A model generated the notes under the pieces. It was not told the DNA's origin, did not search any database, and saw nothing but the letters and a program-made list of their open reading frames with translations. From Verrucomicrobiaceae bacterium (GTDB lineage: Bacteria > Verrucomicrobiota > Verrucomicrobiia > Verrucomicrobiales > Verrucomicrobiaceae): a stretch of DNA of 64,000 nucleotides. A program made the position numbers and the translations under genes. The DNA lies in the NCBI GenBank assembly GCA_027490195.1, contig JAIXYN010000011.1:1-64000 (forward strand). The letters are read 5' to 3'. Shown here piece by piece: positions 63,933-64,000 of this stretch. Position 1 is the first letter of the stretch; each line of letters opens with the position of its first letter.

Positions 63933-64000
63933 ATGAGTGCGACCGAAGTGATTGAGCTTTACGATGCCCTGCCGGTGCAGGAGCAGAGAATCGTGGCTGA
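63933..64000 (+). CDS. Start of an antitoxin-like gene (partial)
   Basis: Only the first 22 codons are inside the window (MSATEVIELYDALPVQEQRI). This pattern, a helix beginning ExIELYxxLPxxEQxxV, is common at the N-terminus of small antitoxin/addiction-module proteins. Frame remains open to the window edge. The identification is tentative. Confidence 0.45.
   Translation, partial: MSATEVIELYDALPVQEQRIVA

Overview
The window looks like a chromosomal segment of a Gram-negative bacterium of the Verrucomicrobia (Verrucomicrobiaceae/Prosthecobacter type). This is inferred from the GC-rich coding style, an arylsulfatase, several small secreted or lipoprotein genes, a Ser/Thr kinase fused to TPR repeats, and above all an alternative complex III (act) operon joined to an A-type cytochrome oxidase. 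No 16S gene is present, so the taxonomy is an inference.

Layout. Bases 1-1680 hold an IS1182-family insertion sequence that has cut off the C-terminus of a secreted sulfatase (1668-2675). Then follow apt-glnD (minus strand), a small antitoxin-like gene, and a tetrapyrrole cluster on the plus strand (ccsA/hemX-like, hemA, hemC) in which hemA and hemC are separated by a two-gene DUF6036/nucleotidyltransferase-like cassette. From 10.3 to 23 kb lie mixed metabolic and envelope genes: a FAD monooxygenase, a CE1-like esterase, a tiny glycine-rich lipoprotein, SelO, an MnmM-like methyltransferase, AEC and EamA transporters, an NlpC/P60-like protein, a VOC protein, two small membrane proteins, a DapA-family aldolase and an SGNH hydrolase. 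Two intergenic stretches here (14866-14971 and 15815-15897) consist of chains of short perfect hairpins. A 1087-residue kinase-TPR protein sits at 23.3-26.6 kb.

The centre of the window (26.6-45.2 kb, minus strand) is one long respiratory gene array: actA, actB, actC, actD, actE, actF, a small single-span protein, a CcoN-like protein, a CcoO-like cytochrome c, a mono-haem cytochrome c, a cupredoxin lipoprotein, coxA, coxC, coxD, two tiny membrane proteins, coxB, a strong hairpin terminator, and ctaA. Read in order it encodes a quinol:electron-carrier oxidoreductase, periplasmic carriers and a terminal aa3 oxidase. The most unusual element is the CcoN-like protein: it aligns well with cbb3 oxidase subunit I but lacks the CuB histidine pair, the cross-linking tyrosine and both helix-X haem histidines, so it cannot be a normal oxidase. 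CoxC carries an insertion of about 260 residues, and three subunits have His-rich stretches. A perfect CRP-like palindrome (TGTGA-N6-TCACA) lies just before actA.

From 45.3 kb to the end: two tandem retropepsin-like lipoproteins; a complete Yej/Opp-type peptide ABC transporter (two permeases, binding protein, two ATPases) with enlarged membrane and binding subunits; an ActP-like acetate/solute symporter with its DUF485 partner; an SLC13-type anion transporter with RCK_C domains; rnc with an adjacent tRNA-His; a set of 15-bp direct repeats before a small membrane protein; an MMPL/RND exporter divergent from a GntP permease; and the first codons of another antitoxin-like gene at the right edge.
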